Of a DNA stretch of 64,000 nt, positions 12,696 through 21,836 are shown one piece after another. A program made the translations under genes and the position numbers. The stretch is taken from the NCBI GenBank assembly GCA_937775265.1, contig CALKBV010000011.1:1-64000 (forward strand), written 5' to 3'. Numbering within the stretch: the first letter of the stretch is position 1; every line of letters starts with the position of its first letter. Below the pieces are notes generated by a model. The model ran no database searches. It was not told where the DNA came from and saw only the letters and a list, made by a program, of their open reading frames with translations. The DNA comes from an uncultured Pseudomonadales bacterium (GTDB lineage: Bacteria > Pseudomonadota > Gammaproteobacteria > Pseudomonadales > Azotimanducaceae).

Positions 12696-13469
12696 TCATG
12701 GAGAGCCCGGGTATTGCTTCAACACCTCACCCGCGAGCGCCAGGTAAGCTTTCGCCCCACGTGAGTATTTGTCATAAAAAAGTATCGGCACGCCGTAACT
12801 TGGCGCTTCAGCCAGGCGGACATTTCTAGGTATTATTGTTCGGTAGACCGCATCGCCAAAGTGATCAATCAACTCCAAGGACACTTCCCTGCTTAGGCTA
12901 TTACGCGGATCATACATGGTACGAACCAGCCCCTCGATCTTCAGCTTCGGGTTGAGCGATGATTTTAAACGACTGATGGTATCCATCAACGCAGATAATC
13001 CCTCAAGCGCATAATATTCACATTGCATGGGAATGATGACACTGTCCGCAGCAACCAGTCCATTTAAAGTCAGCAACCCCAGCGCAGGCGGGCAATCAAT
13101 GATAATAAAATCATAGCGTACTCGAACGCCGAGTAGTGCCTCACGGAGCCTGTATTCCCGCCGGTCAAACTCAATAAGCTCAATCTCTGCACCGGACAGG
13201 TCAGCATTTGCTCCCAGTAAGTCGTATCCAGCCGCCTCAGCGTTTTCAATCGCATCTGCCGCCTCGGCGTCACCTAACAGAACATCATAAATCGATTGCT
13301 CCAGGTCTGATTTGTCGAGGCCACTACCCATTGTCGCGTTACCCTGGGGGTCGAGGTCAACTAACAACACTTTTCGATTCATCTTCGCAATGGAAGCTGC
13401 AAGGTTTACGCTGGTTGTCGTTTTACCGACACCTCCTTTCTGGTTAGCAATGGCCAGTACAACTGTCAT
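12696..13469 (-). CDS. parA: Chromosome partitioning ATPase ParA
   Basis: Deviant Walker-A ATPase that drives origin segregation with ParB (Soj family). The 257-aa protein starts with ANQKGGVGKTTTSVNLAA, with the signature lysine in KGGVGKTT (residues 11-18). DLDPQGNATMGSG and DFIIIDCPPALGLLTLNGL follow. The length and lack of an N-terminal HTH mark the chromosomal type. The start overlaps the rsmG stop by 4 bp (ATGA), so it is coupled to rsmG. Confidence 0.97.
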   Translation of the reverse strand: MTVVLAIANQKGGVGKTTTSVNLAASIAKMNRKVLLVDLDPQGNATMGSGLDKSDLEQSIYDVLLGDAEAADAIENAEAAGYDLLGANADLSGAEIELIEFDRREYRLREALLGVRVRYDFIIIDCPPALGLLTLNGLVAADSVIIPMQCEYYALEGLSALMDTISRLKSSLNPKLKIEGLVRTMYDPRNSLSREVSLELIDHFGDAVYRTIIPRNVRLAEAPSYGVPILFYDKYSRGAKAYLALAGEVLKQYPGSP

Positions 13470-14071
13470 CGTCCAATCTCTATTAGATAGCGCTCGGAGG
13501 GTAAACCAGGAACATTCAGTTGATGAATACTCTGCTTAAAACCCGGTAGAGGTGTAACTTCGCTTTCCGCTGGCCCCTTCATGGCAAGCAGGCTTCCTCC
13601 TGGCGCCAACAGGTGCGAGCAAGCCTTAACAAAATCGTCCGTGCCTGTGAATGCGCGACACACGACTTGATCGAATTCCCCTTGGAAATCTTGGGCTCTT
13701 GATTGAACTACTTCTATATTTTTGATGCCCAATTCGATCGTTACCTGAAGCATAAACCGCGTTTTCTTGCCGTTAGAGTCGAGCAGTATAAAGTCTTTGT
13801 CTTCATTGATCAGCGCGAGAGGTATACCCGGCAAACCGGCTCCACTGCCCACGTCAAGTATCCGGGGGCCGCTAAGATAAGGTTGAATGGACAGTGAATC
13901 CAGTAAATGTACCAAGACCATCTGTTCCGGGTTATCGATCGAGGTCAGGTTGGTAACTTTGTTCCATTTGGTGATGAGCGCAAGGTATTGCTCCAGCTTG
14001 TCGGCGACCTCGAGATGAGATTCAAGCGACAACGCGACCAGGCCGCGCTCTATCTTCTCTTTGAGGTTCAT
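13466..14071 (-). CDS. rsmG: 16S rRNA (guanine-527-N7)-methyltransferase
   Basis: Methylates G527 of 16S rRNA with S-adenosylmethionine (formerly GidB). The 201-aa protein has the SAM motif ILDVGSGAGLPGIPLAL at residues 71-87, the KWNKVTNLTSI segment and the VCRAF motif. Its start base overlaps the mnmG stop by one base, and it overlaps parA by 4 bp, so mnmG-rsmG-parA-parB is a tightly coupled unit. Confidence 0.96.
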   Translation of the reverse strand: MNLKEKIERGLVALSLESHLEVADKLEQYLALITKWNKVTNLTSIDNPEQMVLVHLLDSLSIQPYLSGPRILDVGSGAGLPGIPLALINEDKDFILLDSNGKKTRFMLQVTIELGIKNIEVVQSRAQDFQGEFDQVVCRAFTGTDDFVKACSHLLAPGGSLLAMKGPAESEVTPLPGFKQSIHQLNVPGLPSERYLIEIGR

Positions 14072-15951
14072 CAGGCGCGCTGTCTTACCTGGGTCTTACC
14101 CTGCTTTTTCAAATGGATCAGCAATATGGAAACGGCTGCTGGTGTTACACCGGATATTCTTCCTGCCTGACCCAGGGTTGCTGGTTTTACCTGGTTTAGT
14201 TTCTGGACGACTTCGTTCGAGAGCCCATGAATCTCAGTATAATCAAGGTCTCCCGGCAGTGGATAATCTTGCTGCGCCTTAATACGATCTATTTCATCCA
14301 GTTGCCTGACGATATATCCCTGGTACTTACAATCAATCTCTACCTGTTCGGTGACATGCTCGGGTAACCTCTCGTGGCCGATTGCGCCGAGCAGTTCGCT
14401 GACTTTTACTTCAGGTCGCTTTGCCAGATCGTGCAGCGAATACTCCCTGCTGAGGGTTTGACCGAGCAGCGCTTCAACCCCCGCATCACCCGGCTGGATG
14501 AAACCGACCCTCATTTCATCGCTCAGTCGATCGATCTGATTCCGCTTTTCACAGAAACTGTTCCATCGATCTTCGCCGACTATGCCAAGCTCTCGTCCCG
14601 TTTCTGTCAAGCGCCTGTCGGCGTTATCTTGTCTCAATATCAACCGGTACTCTGCCCGGGATGTGAACATTCGATAAGGTTCACGTGTTCCCATGGTAAT
14701 AAGGTCATCAATCAACACACCGATGTAAGCCTCGCTCCGTTTGGGGCACCATGGCGCTTTACCCTGCGATTGTCTGGCAGCGTTAAGACCCGCCACCAGC
14801 CCCTGCGCGGCGGCTTCTTCATACCCGGTCGTACCATTAATCTGACCTGCAAAATACAATCCTTCTACATGGCGCGTCTGGAGACTGGGTTGCAGTTCTC
14901 TTGGTTCGAAATAGTCATATTCAATGGCATAACCCGGCCGCGTGATGTGCGCGTTCTCAAACCCCTTGATCGAGCGAACCAGATTGACCTGAACATCATA
15001 GGGCAAACTGGTACTGATACCGTTCGGATAGAGTTCATGGGTACCCAGCCCTTCTGGCTCTATAAATATCTGGTGGGAATTCTTATCCGAAAATCTAACA
15101 ACCTTGTCCTCAATCGATGGACAATAACGAGGCCCTACGCCTTCTATTTCTCCCGAATACAGGGGAGAACGGTCCAATCCGCCACGAATAATATCGTGGG
15201 TTTGTTCACTCGTGTGGGTGATATGACAGGAAACCTGTCTCGGATGATCAGCAAGGGTAGACAGATAAGACATCATCGGCCTTGGTTCATCACCGGGCTG
15301 TTCTTCCAGGTCGCTAAAATCGACTGATCTACCGTCAATCCTTGGCGGGGTTCCTGTTTTTAACCGATCGACCGTGAAGGGTAATTCTCGCAGTCTGTCT
15401 GCCAGAGCGTTGGACGGGGCATCACCGGCTCGACCACCGGCTTGTTTGTCCATACCTACATGGATCAAGCCCCCTAAAAATGTTCCGACGGTCAATACAA
15501 CCGTAGGCGCATGGAACGAAAGCCCCATGTTGGTGAGTACACCGGTGACACGCCCATTTTCAATGTGCAGATCGTCAACCGATTGTTGGAAAAGTGATAG
15601 TCCTTGCTGGTTTTCAAGAATTTGCCGGATGGCCACCCTGTATAACTGGCGATCGGCCTGGGCCCGGGTAGCCCTGACAGCCGGGCCTTTTCTGGAATTC
15701 AATATTCTGAAGTGAATACCCGCGTGATCAGCGGCGATGGCCATTGCACCGCCCAGAGCATCTATTTCTTTGACCAAATGACTTTTGCCAATCCCGCCAA
15801 TTGCTGGATTACAAGACATCTGACCAAGCGTTTCGATATTCTGAGTCAGCAATAGAGTTGCTGCGCCTGCTCGGGCAGACGCGAGGGCAGCCTCGGTTCC
15901 GGCATGGCCGCCACCAACAACTATCACATCAAAACGGTTCTGGTTACTCAC
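14071..15951 (-). CDS. mnmG: tRNA U34 carboxymethylaminomethyl-modifying enzyme MnmG
   Basis: FAD- and folate-dependent partner of MnmE that makes cmnm5U34 in tRNAs reading NNA/NNG codons (formerly GidA). The 626-aa protein has the FAD Rossmann motif [12 protein letters not shown] at its start, [33 protein letters not shown] and [21 protein letters not shown]. The C-terminal helical domain is complete. A 91-bp gap separates it from mnmE. Confidence 0.98.
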   Translation of the reverse strand: MSNQNRFDVIVVGGGHAGTEAALASARAGAATLLLTQNIETLGQMSCNPAIGGIGKSHLVKEIDALGGAMAIAADHAGIHFRILNSRKGPAVRATRAQADRQLYRVAIRQILENQQGLSLFQQSVDDLHIENGRVTGVLTNMGLSFHAPTVVLTVGTFLGGLIHVGMDKQAGGRAGDAPSNALADRLRELPFTVDRLKTGTPPRIDGRSVDFSDLEEQPGDEPRPMMSYLSTLADHPRQVSCHITHTSEQTHDIIRGGLDRSPLYSGEIEGVGPRYCPSIEDKVVRFSDKNSHQIFIEPEGLGTHELYPNGISTSLPYDVQVNLVRSIKGFENAHITRPGYAIEYDYFEPRELQPSLQTRHVEGLYFAGQINGTTGYEEAAAQGLVAGLNAARQSQGKAPWCPKRSEAYIGVLIDDLITMGTREPYRMFTSRAEYRLILRQDNADRRLTETGRELGIVGEDRWNSFCEKRNQIDRLSDEMRVGFIQPGDAGVEALLGQTLSREYSLHDLAKRPEVKVSELLGAIGHERLPEHVTEQVEIDCKYQGYIVRQLDEIDRIKAQQDYPLPGDLDYTEIHGLSNEVVQKLNQVKPATLGQAGRISGVTPAAVSILLIHLKKQGKTQVRQRA

Positions 15952-16042
15952 GATCTCTGCCCTTCGAGGGGGAATGTCTTATAGAGAATGACGGGACGGG
16001 AAGTATACGGAAGGCTCTACCAAAGTCACGCCCCTCATTATT

Positions 16043-17368
16043 CTACTTTCCTATGCAAAAACTGCCAAATATCTCGCCCAGCAGGTCGTCCGCCGTAAAC
16101 ACCCCGGTTATTTCTGAAAGATTCTGCTGGCAAACCCTAAGCTCCTCGGCCACGAGTTCACCGGCTCTCTGTTCAATAAGCAAACTCCTGGCCGCAACCA
16201 GAGACTCTTTACAGCAACCAAGGGCAATAATATGTCGATTTCTAGCGGTAAACCCGGAACCCGCATTTGGCGATAGTCCAAGTCTTTTCTTGAGCTGATC
16301 TTTAAGGCTCTGCAACCCCAAACCAGTCTTGGCAGACATCTGTATTCCATCGGTTAACAGGCCAGTATCGGCGACAAGGTCAATTTTATTGAAGACAACC
16401 ACCGTTCGTCGATCTTCCAACAGCGATTCGGCCTGTTTCATTGCATCTGGCTCGCTGGCATCCACCACGGCGATCACCAAGTCTGCTTCTTCTCCCGCCG
16501 CCAGTGCCCGTTTGACTCCCTCTGCCTCGATTTTATCAAGGCTATTTCTTATCCCCGCAGTGTCTACGAGTCTCAGCGGTATGCCATCCAACTGCAAGGT
16601 TTCGTTAACGACATCCCGTGTAGTGCCCGGAATATCTGTCACTATCGAGGTATCCCTGCCCGTAAGAAGATTCATCAAACTCGATTTACCTGCGTTCGGC
16701 TTGCCCATTAAAACGACAGATGCACCTTCAACCAAAAGAGCACCGTGACTGGTTTCATCCAGGACCTTGTCCAGCTCCTGGTGCACTTCAGCCAGCTGTA
16801 CCTCAATTCTTTCGTCAGAAAGGAAGTCTATTTCTTCCTCTGGAAAATCAATGGATGCTTCAACAAAAACACGCAGCTCTATAACTTTGGCGACAAGGTG
16901 GTTAATCCTGGTAGAAAATTCACCCTGCAGCGAACGTACCGCTCCTCTTGCTGCAGCCTCTGTACTGCTGTTGATCAGGTCTGCTATCGCTTCTGCCTGG
17001 GCAAGGTCCATTTTGTCATTCAGGTAGGCTCGCTGACTAAACTCACCGGGTGCCGCGATTCTTGCGCCTAAATTAATAACTCTATTGAGGAGCATTTCGA
17101 GCACGACAGGCCCACCGTGACCTTGCAGTTCAAGAACATCCTCGCCTGTAAACGAACCGGGTGAGTTGAAATAGAGCGCTATCCCTTGGTCAATAACATC
17201 TTCGCCGTCTCGAAAATCCGAATAGATCGCTAGTCGTGGCTCGGGTATCTCTCCCAGGATATGACGACTAATCTCTTTTACACCGGGACCAGAAACACGA
17301 ACAATACCGATACCACCTCTGCCTGGAGCAGTTGCCCTGGCAGCTATCGTGTCTTTGATATAAGGCAT
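16043..17368 (-). CDS. mnmE: tRNA U34 modification GTPase MnmE
   Basis: Potassium-activated GTPase that works with MnmG (formerly TrmE). The 441-aa protein has the N-terminal folate-binding domain (DTIAARATAPGRGGIGIVRVSG). A G domain is inserted in the helical region, with G1 GKPNAGKS at 222-229, DIPGTTRD, DTAGIR and NKID. It ends with the catalytic C-terminal CIGK (Cys438). It lies 27 bp downstream of yidC. Confidence 0.98.
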   Translation of the reverse strand: MPYIKDTIAARATAPGRGGIGIVRVSGPGVKEISRHILGEIPEPRLAIYSDFRDGEDVIDQGIALYFNSPGSFTGEDVLELQGHGGPVVLEMLLNRVINLGARIAAPGEFSQRAYLNDKMDLAQAEAIADLINSSTEAAARGAVRSLQGEFSTRINHLVAKVIELRVFVEASIDFPEEEIDFLSDERIEVQLAEVHQELDKVLDETSHGALLVEGASVVLMGKPNAGKSSLMNLLTGRDTSIVTDIPGTTRDVVNETLQLDGIPLRLVDTAGIRNSLDKIEAEGVKRALAAGEEADLVIAVVDASEPDAMKQAESLLEDRRTVVVFNKIDLVADTGLLTDGIQMSAKTGLGLQSLKDQLKKRLGLSPNAGSGFTARNRHIIALGCCKESLVAARSLLIEQRAGELVAEELRVCQQNLSEITGVFTADDLLGEIFGSFCIGK

Positions 17369-17395
17369 CTATTTAGGAGGTAACAGCGATCGTTG

Positions 17396-19075
17396 TCAGG
17401 AAGCTTTTTCTAACTGTCTGGTCACATAAACTTGCTGAAGGATCGACAAGATATTGTTAACAAGCCAGTACAGAACAAGACCGGATGGGAACCATAAGAA
17501 GAAGAACGTGAACATGATGGGCATGAACTTGAAAACCTTTGCCTGAATGGGGTCAGGTGGTTCCGGCTGCATGCGTTGCGTCAGGAACATGGAGATACCC
17601 ATCAATATCGGGAGAATAAAGTACGGGTCCATCGCTGACAGGTCATAGATCCACAAAAAGAAGGGTGCCTGGCGCAGCTCAACACTTTCCATCAACGTCC
17701 AGTAAAGGGCAAGAAACACTGGCATCTGCAACAAAATAGGCAAGCAGCCACCCAACGGGTTCGCTCCCTCTTTCTTGTACAATTCCATCATTGCCTGGGA
17801 GAATTGCTGGCGATCATCACCAAAACGTTCTTTCAGGCGGGCCATTTCAGGCTGAAGCTTGCGCATCTTTGCCATCGACCTGAAGCTCGCTGCTGATAAG
17901 GGGTAAAGGCAGGATTTAACGATTATCGTGAGGCCAATAATCGCCAGACCCCAGTTCCCAACAAACGAATGAATGCCCGTAAGCATGTAAAACAGAGGTT
18001 GGGCCAGCCACCAGAGAAAACCGTAATCAGTTGTTAGCTCAAGCCCCGTTGCTATCTCTTCAAGTCTGTACTGGTCTTTCGGCCCGGCATAAAAGCTGGC
18101 TCCAATGGTCCCTGTCTCTCCCGGAGCTATCGTGACCGGCGGCGTGGTAAGCCCAAACAGATAAATATCCTGATCTTTTAATTTTCTGCCACGGTAGGTA
18201 TTTCCAATAACCTCCCGGGGCACCCAGGCACTCACAAAATAATGCTGTACCATGGCGATATAACCTTCATCAAGAGTCAGCTTGTAGCTTTCCTCCTCGA
18301 TGTCATCAAATTCCAGCTTTCTATATAACTCCTCGTCTGAACGGGTGGCACCACCGACGTATGGCTGCATTCCCATAAGATTTTCTGAAGAAGACGCAGG
18401 GCTTTGGCCGTCCCGCTTGATCTGCGCGAATAGTCCACCTTTCCAGGGATCGGGACCCAAATTAGTAATGTGGTAGTCCACATCAATCAGGTATTCCCCA
18501 CGCGTAAAGTGGTAACTTTTGAGAATCCTGCTGCCATCCTGCTGGACTGTAGTCAAGGTGACCGCCAGCTCCGGTGCGTTACCCATTTCAAAAGAAGTAC
18601 TGTCGGCGGTGAAAGTTGGCCTAAACCCTTGTTTATCTGTGCCGCTCGGGCCAATGAGTCCACTCTGCGCAACATATAAATTTTTGGGATCTACCAGGAC
18701 AAAAGGAACGTCTGGCGTTTCTAACTGCGCCGGATATTTCGGTAGAGCCACACTAACAATGTCACCGCCAAGGGTATCGATCTTGACAACCAGCACATCG
18801 GTCGTGACCGTCACAAGATTTCTGGGTACCTGAACTTCCGCTACTTCTGGCGCTATATCTTCGCCTTCTAGGAAAGGAACGATGTCTGCTCGACCCACGG
18901 GGGTTGATTCGGAAATTGTCGGCAGTATGTCTCCGAACGAAGATGGCTCGTTGCTAACGACTGACTCAGCTGGCGTTTGTGTCGAGCCCTGATAATAGTC
19001 TTCGTTCCACGCCAGAATAAGCATGTAGGAGGTCACAGCCAGACCCAACAGGATTAGTACGCGTTGAATATCCAT
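17396..19075 (-). CDS. yidC: Membrane protein insertase YidC
   Basis: Inserts and folds inner-membrane proteins, alone or with Sec. The 559-aa protein has the gammaproteobacterial plan: an N-terminal membrane helix (RVLILLGLAVTSYMLILAW), a large periplasmic beta-domain to about residue 345, then five conserved membrane helices (GNWGLAIIGLTIIVK, the PLSAASFRSMAKMRKLQPEM loop, NPLGGCLPILLQMPVFLALYW, the WFPSGLVLYWLVNN region). Its start directly abuts the yidD stop in the conserved rpmH-rnpA-yidD-yidC order. Confidence 0.98.
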   Translation of the reverse strand: MDIQRVLILLGLAVTSYMLILAWNEDYYQGSTQTPAESVVSNEPSSFGDILPTISESTPVGRADIVPFLEGEDIAPEVAEVQVPRNLVTVTTDVLVVKIDTLGGDIVSVALPKYPAQLETPDVPFVLVDPKNLYVAQSGLIGPSGTDKQGFRPTFTADSTSFEMGNAPELAVTLTTVQQDGSRILKSYHFTRGEYLIDVDYHITNLGPDPWKGGLFAQIKRDGQSPASSSENLMGMQPYVGGATRSDEELYRKLEFDDIEEESYKLTLDEGYIAMVQHYFVSAWVPREVIGNTYRGRKLKDQDIYLFGLTTPPVTIAPGETGTIGASFYAGPKDQYRLEEIATGLELTTDYGFLWWLAQPLFYMLTGIHSFVGNWGLAIIGLTIIVKSCLYPLSAASFRSMAKMRKLQPEMARLKERFGDDRQQFSQAMMELYKKEGANPLGGCLPILLQMPVFLALYWTLMESVELRQAPFFLWIYDLSAMDPYFILPILMGISMFLTQRMQPEPPDPIQAKVFKFMPIMFTFFFLWFPSGLVLYWLVNNILSILQQVYVTRQLEKAS

Positions 19076-19321
19076 CTAAATTCCTTCTTCAACTGCACTG
19101 GGTTGCTGGTCAGTGGGTACAGGGTCGTACCCACCGGGATGAAAAGGGTGGCATTTACCGATCCGAACGGCGGTCATTCCCAGGCCTCTGATCACGCCAT
19201 GAGTCTCTATTGCTTCTGTACTGTAGGCAGAACAAGAGGGATGAAAACGACAACGTGGTCCAAGAAAGACGCTGATGGTCAATTGGTAGAATCGAATTAG
19301 TGACACTAAAGCTCGTTTCAT
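19076..19321 (-). CDS. yidD: Membrane protein insertion efficiency factor YidD
   Basis: Small inner-membrane-associated protein that assists YidC. The 81-aa protein carries the family motifs [29 protein letters not shown] and [15 protein letters not shown]. Eleven bases separate it from rnpA, and its stop touches the yidC start. Confidence 0.96.
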   Translation of the reverse strand: MKRALVSLIRFYQLTISVFLGPRCRFHPSCSAYSTEAIETHGVIRGLGMTAVRIGKCHPFHPGGYDPVPTDQQPSAVEEGI

Positions 19322-19332
19322 ATCTTGCGTAA

Positions 19333-19701
19333 TTACCTAAGTTTCTCAGCGAGGGACCTAAAGGAATTTTGTAGATACCCTGTAAGATCCACTTCGGCAT
19401 TGATTTTTGGCCGTGTCAACACCACGATATCCCATCCCAATTCGTGTTCTGGCGCAATCTTGCGAAATGTTTCCCTGATTCTGCGCTTAACTTTACTGCG
19501 CTTAACCGACCCAGGAATACTCTTTTTGCTTACGATCATGCCCAGGCGATTAAATCCCCGGGTGTTTTGCTTTGCAAGAAGCAACAACGAAGAAGAGCTA
19601 ATTCGAGCTTCGTTGTTGTCAAAGACTGCATCAAATTCATAGGAATGTGCCAGTCGATGACTTAAAGGGAAGCTCTGATTTAGCTGTTTTTGGATAGCGA
19701 T
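19333..19701 (-). CDS. rnpA: Ribonuclease P protein component, apparent non-ATG start
   Basis: Protein subunit of RNase P, which matures tRNA 5' ends. The reading frame is continuous from the rpmH stop (19747-19749). Homology to RnpA starts at about 19665 ([19 protein letters not shown]), but no ATG, GTG or TTG occurs between the rpmH stop and 19587. A TTG at 19587 would remove the conserved N-terminal helix and strand. I set the start at ATC 19701, which has GAGG 8 nt upstream and gives 122 aa, the usual length; CTG codons at 19722 and 19653 are alternatives. The RNR signature appears as [14 protein letters not shown], with Ser for the usual Asn. Confidence 0.85.
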   Translation of the reverse strand: MAIQKQLNQSFPLSHRLAHSYEFDAVFDNNEARISSSSLLLLAKQNTRGFNRLGMIVSKKSIPGSVKRSKVKRRIRETFRKIAPEHELGWDIVVLTRPKINAEVDLTGYLQNSFRSLAEKLR

Positions 19702-19746
19702 GGCACTCGCCTCAAAGGCCAGTCGGGTTAGCGCAAGGGCCCTGTA

Positions 19747-19881
19747 TCAGGCGGAAAGTATTTTACGGCCTTTAGCTCTGCGCCTTTTTATAACCAGACG
19801 TCCGCCCTTGGTGGACATCCTGGCGCGGAAGCCATGGGTTCTTTTCATTTTAAGAACGCTGGGTTGGAATGTTCGCTTCAT
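19747..19881 (-). CDS. rpmH: 50S ribosomal protein L34
   Basis: Ribosomal protein of 44 residues, MKRTFQPS at the start, then [19 protein letters not shown] and a basic C-terminus [12 protein letters not shown]. It is the marker next to oriC in most Gammaproteobacteria and opens the rnpA-yidD-yidC-mnmE unit. A near-consensus promoter lies upstream (19920-19948). Confidence 0.98.
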   Translation of the reverse strand: MKRTFQPSVLKMKRTHGFRARMSTKGGRLVIKRRRAKGRKILSA

Positions 19882-19919
19882 GATAATTACCCGGTAATTC
19901 GATGTTGAAAAGGAGCGCG

Positions 19920-19948
19920 ATTCTAAAGAAGATGTAGGGTTAGGTCAA
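19920..19948 (-). promoter_or_regulatory. Probable sigma70 promoter of rpmH-rnpA
   Basis: Minus-strand TTGACC (19943-19948), 17-nt spacer and TAGAAT (19920-19925), about 40 bp before the rpmH ATG. Hexamers and spacing are near ideal. Confidence 0.65.
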
Positions 19949-20320
19949 TTCCATGTTTATTGGGGTTTCTGAAAATCAGTGTGTTCTTTATAAATAAAGT
20001 TCTTATATATATATAATTTATTATTACTATTTCTATTATAAGCCGCTTTTCTGTGTGTAAGTAGGTATTATGTTTGGATATCAATGGTTTATAAGCGTAA
20101 TAACTACCGTGTTATCCGGTGTCTTAACACTGGGTAGCCTGTGTAAAAACTGGTGGTAAATAGGGGACTTATCCACAGACCCAACAGGTTTACTAAGGGG
20201 GTGGATTTAACCCACAACTTATCCACAGGTTAACCACCGGTTAGCGGGGGCATTTGTGCATAAATAACTGAAAAATAAATACTTTTCGTTATGTTTTTTA
20301 CATCATTTGCTTGGCTTGAA
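19949..20320. other. oriC: Chromosomal replication origin (oriC) region
   Basis: Non-coding, AT-rich region between rpmH and dnaA; the whole gap spans 19882-20464. It holds two perfect DnaA boxes TTATCCACA on the plus strand (20169-20177 and 20219-20227). Two consensus-matching boxes lie on the minus strand: TTTTACACA (20140-20148) and TTATGCACA (20255-20263). A weaker TTACACACA is at 20052-20060 (minus). AT-rich tracts that could be the unwinding element lie at 19985-20040 (runs of TATA) and 20260-20303. The position matches the Pseudomonas oriC. Confidence 0.88.
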
Positions 20321-20340
20321 TGGTGAAATCAAGTTACTAT
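20311..20340 (+). promoter_or_regulatory. Possible dnaA promoter
   Basis: TTGGCT (20311-20316), an 18-nt spacer and TACTAT (20335-20340) lie about 125 bp upstream of the dnaA GTG. This is a moderate match and the only reasonable candidate in the gap. A DnaA box lies about 50 bp upstream, which would allow autoregulation. Confidence 0.35.
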
Positions 20341-20464
20341 CCTTTCGTGCTTCAAGCATTATCAGGTGCCTCGATTTACCACTGAACCAGTTCATCTCGG
20401 TAGAGAAAATCCAAGCAAAGCAAGAAACACGAACAATAATTAGCATAGCTAATATGGGGGTATT

Positions 20465-21787
20465 GTGGGGGCCAAAATTTGGCAGAAGTGTCTTGATAAG
20501 CTTGAAGATGAACTATCTTCTCAGCAATTTAATACCTGGATAAGGCCACTGCAGGCGGTTGGCGATGATGACAACGTTAAGTTACTGGCGCCAAACAGGT
20601 ATATCAAGGATCAGGTTAACACTCAGTTCCTGAATAGAATTCGGGAACTGCTATCAGAAAACGGTTCAGGGTCTGTAGAGCTCGGGATTGGCAGTAGTGG
20701 TAAGGTGGTTGAGGGAAAATCTGAAGCATCTAATACCTTTGCGGCGCGAGAGCGTTTCTATCCGCTGTTGGATCTCAACAAAGAGTTTACGTTTGATACC
20801 TTTGTGGAAGGTCGTTCTAATCAAATAGCCAGAGCAGCTGCGCTGCAGGTTTCAGAGAATATTGGTGGCTCTTCATACAACCCGCTGTTGCTCTATGGAG
20901 GAGTTGGGCTCGGCAAGACTCACCTGATGCATGCGGTAGGCAATTCAATCGCTGATCGTCACCCGAACTTGAAGGTGGCTTACATGTACTCGCAGCGATT
21001 TATGGAAGACATGGTCAGGGCCATCGAGCACGGGACCATGGGTGATTTCACTCAATACTACCGGTCTGTCGACGTGCTCTTAATGGATGATATTCAGTTT
21101 CTGGCAAAGGGGATGAAAACCCAAGAGGAATTCTTCCATGTTTTCAATAGGTTACAAGAAGACGGAAGCCAAATTGTGTTGACCTGCGACCGCTATCCGA
21201 AGGAAATTGAGGGGCTGGAACCCCGCCTGGAGAGTCGCTTTGTCTGGGGCATGACTGCTCCGGTTGAGCCACCCGATCTAGAAACCCGGGTAGCTATTCT
21301 GCTGAAGAAAGCCGAGATTGATCAGGTGCACCTGCCGAGCGAATCAGCCTTTTTCATAGCAGAAAGAATTAGATCAAACGTGAGGGAGCTGGAAGGCGCA
21401 TTGAAGCGTGTCATTGCCAACTCAAACTTTACAGGCGAAGCAATTAGCAACGAGCAGGTTCGGGAGTCGCTCCGGGACTTGCTGGCGATCCAGGATCGCC
21501 AGATCGGAGTCGATAATATACAGAAGACAGTTGCTGATTATTATAAAATTCGCCTTGGTGACCTTCACTCAAAAACGCGAACCCGATCGATAGCGAGACC
21601 AAGGCAGGTTGCCATGGCATTGGCAAAAGAGCTGACTAATCACAGTCTGCCGGAAATTGGCAACGCCTTTGGTGGCAGGGATCACACTACGGTCCTTCAT
21701 GCGTGTCGCAAGATCGAGGAACTCAAGGAAAGTAACCGGGGCATCAGGGAGGATTACAATAATCTCCTACGATTGTTAACTTCCTGA
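20465..21787 (+). CDS. dnaA: Chromosomal replication initiator DnaA
   Basis: AAA+ initiator that binds the DnaA boxes and melts oriC. The 440-aa protein has domain I ([26 protein letters not shown]), a short linker, Walker A GGVGLGKT at residues 145-152, Walker [10 protein letters not shown], sensor-region [21 protein letters not shown] and the C-terminal DNA-binding signature [16 protein letters not shown]. The start is GTG at 20465, as in E. coli. An ATG at 20454 is in another frame and gives no homology. It is followed after 49 bp by the first dnaN. Confidence 0.98.
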   Translation: MGAKIWQKCLDKLEDELSSQQFNTWIRPLQAVGDDDNVKLLAPNRYIKDQVNTQFLNRIRELLSENGSGSVELGIGSSGKVVEGKSEASNTFAARERFYPLLDLNKEFTFDTFVEGRSNQIARAAALQVSENIGGSSYNPLLLYGGVGLGKTHLMHAVGNSIADRHPNLKVAYMYSQRFMEDMVRAIEHGTMGDFTQYYRSVDVLLMDDIQFLAKGMKTQEEFFHVFNRLQEDGSQIVLTCDRYPKEIEGLEPRLESRFVWGMTAPVEPPDLETRVAILLKKAEIDQVHLPSESAFFIAERIRSNVRELEGALKRVIANSNFTGEAISNEQVRESLRDLLAIQDRQIGVDNIQKTVADYYKIRLGDLHSKTRTRSIARPRQVAMALAKELTNHSLPEIGNAFGGRDHTTVLHACRKIEELKESNRGIREDYNNLLRLLTS

Positions 21788-21836
21788 GCGCGGCTTATGT
21801 GAAGTTGTTGAACTGGTTGATGTCATTGGATGTCGA

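Noticed and set aside
14374..15327. Long open frame of 317 codons on the plus strand
   Set aside because: It lies wholly antisense to mnmG, whose conserved protein is complete; the translation shows no recognisable domain.
20307..20543. Open frame of 78 codons upstream of and into dnaA
   Set aside because: It contains the ATG at 20454 but is out of frame with DnaA homology; the region is the oriC/dnaA leader.
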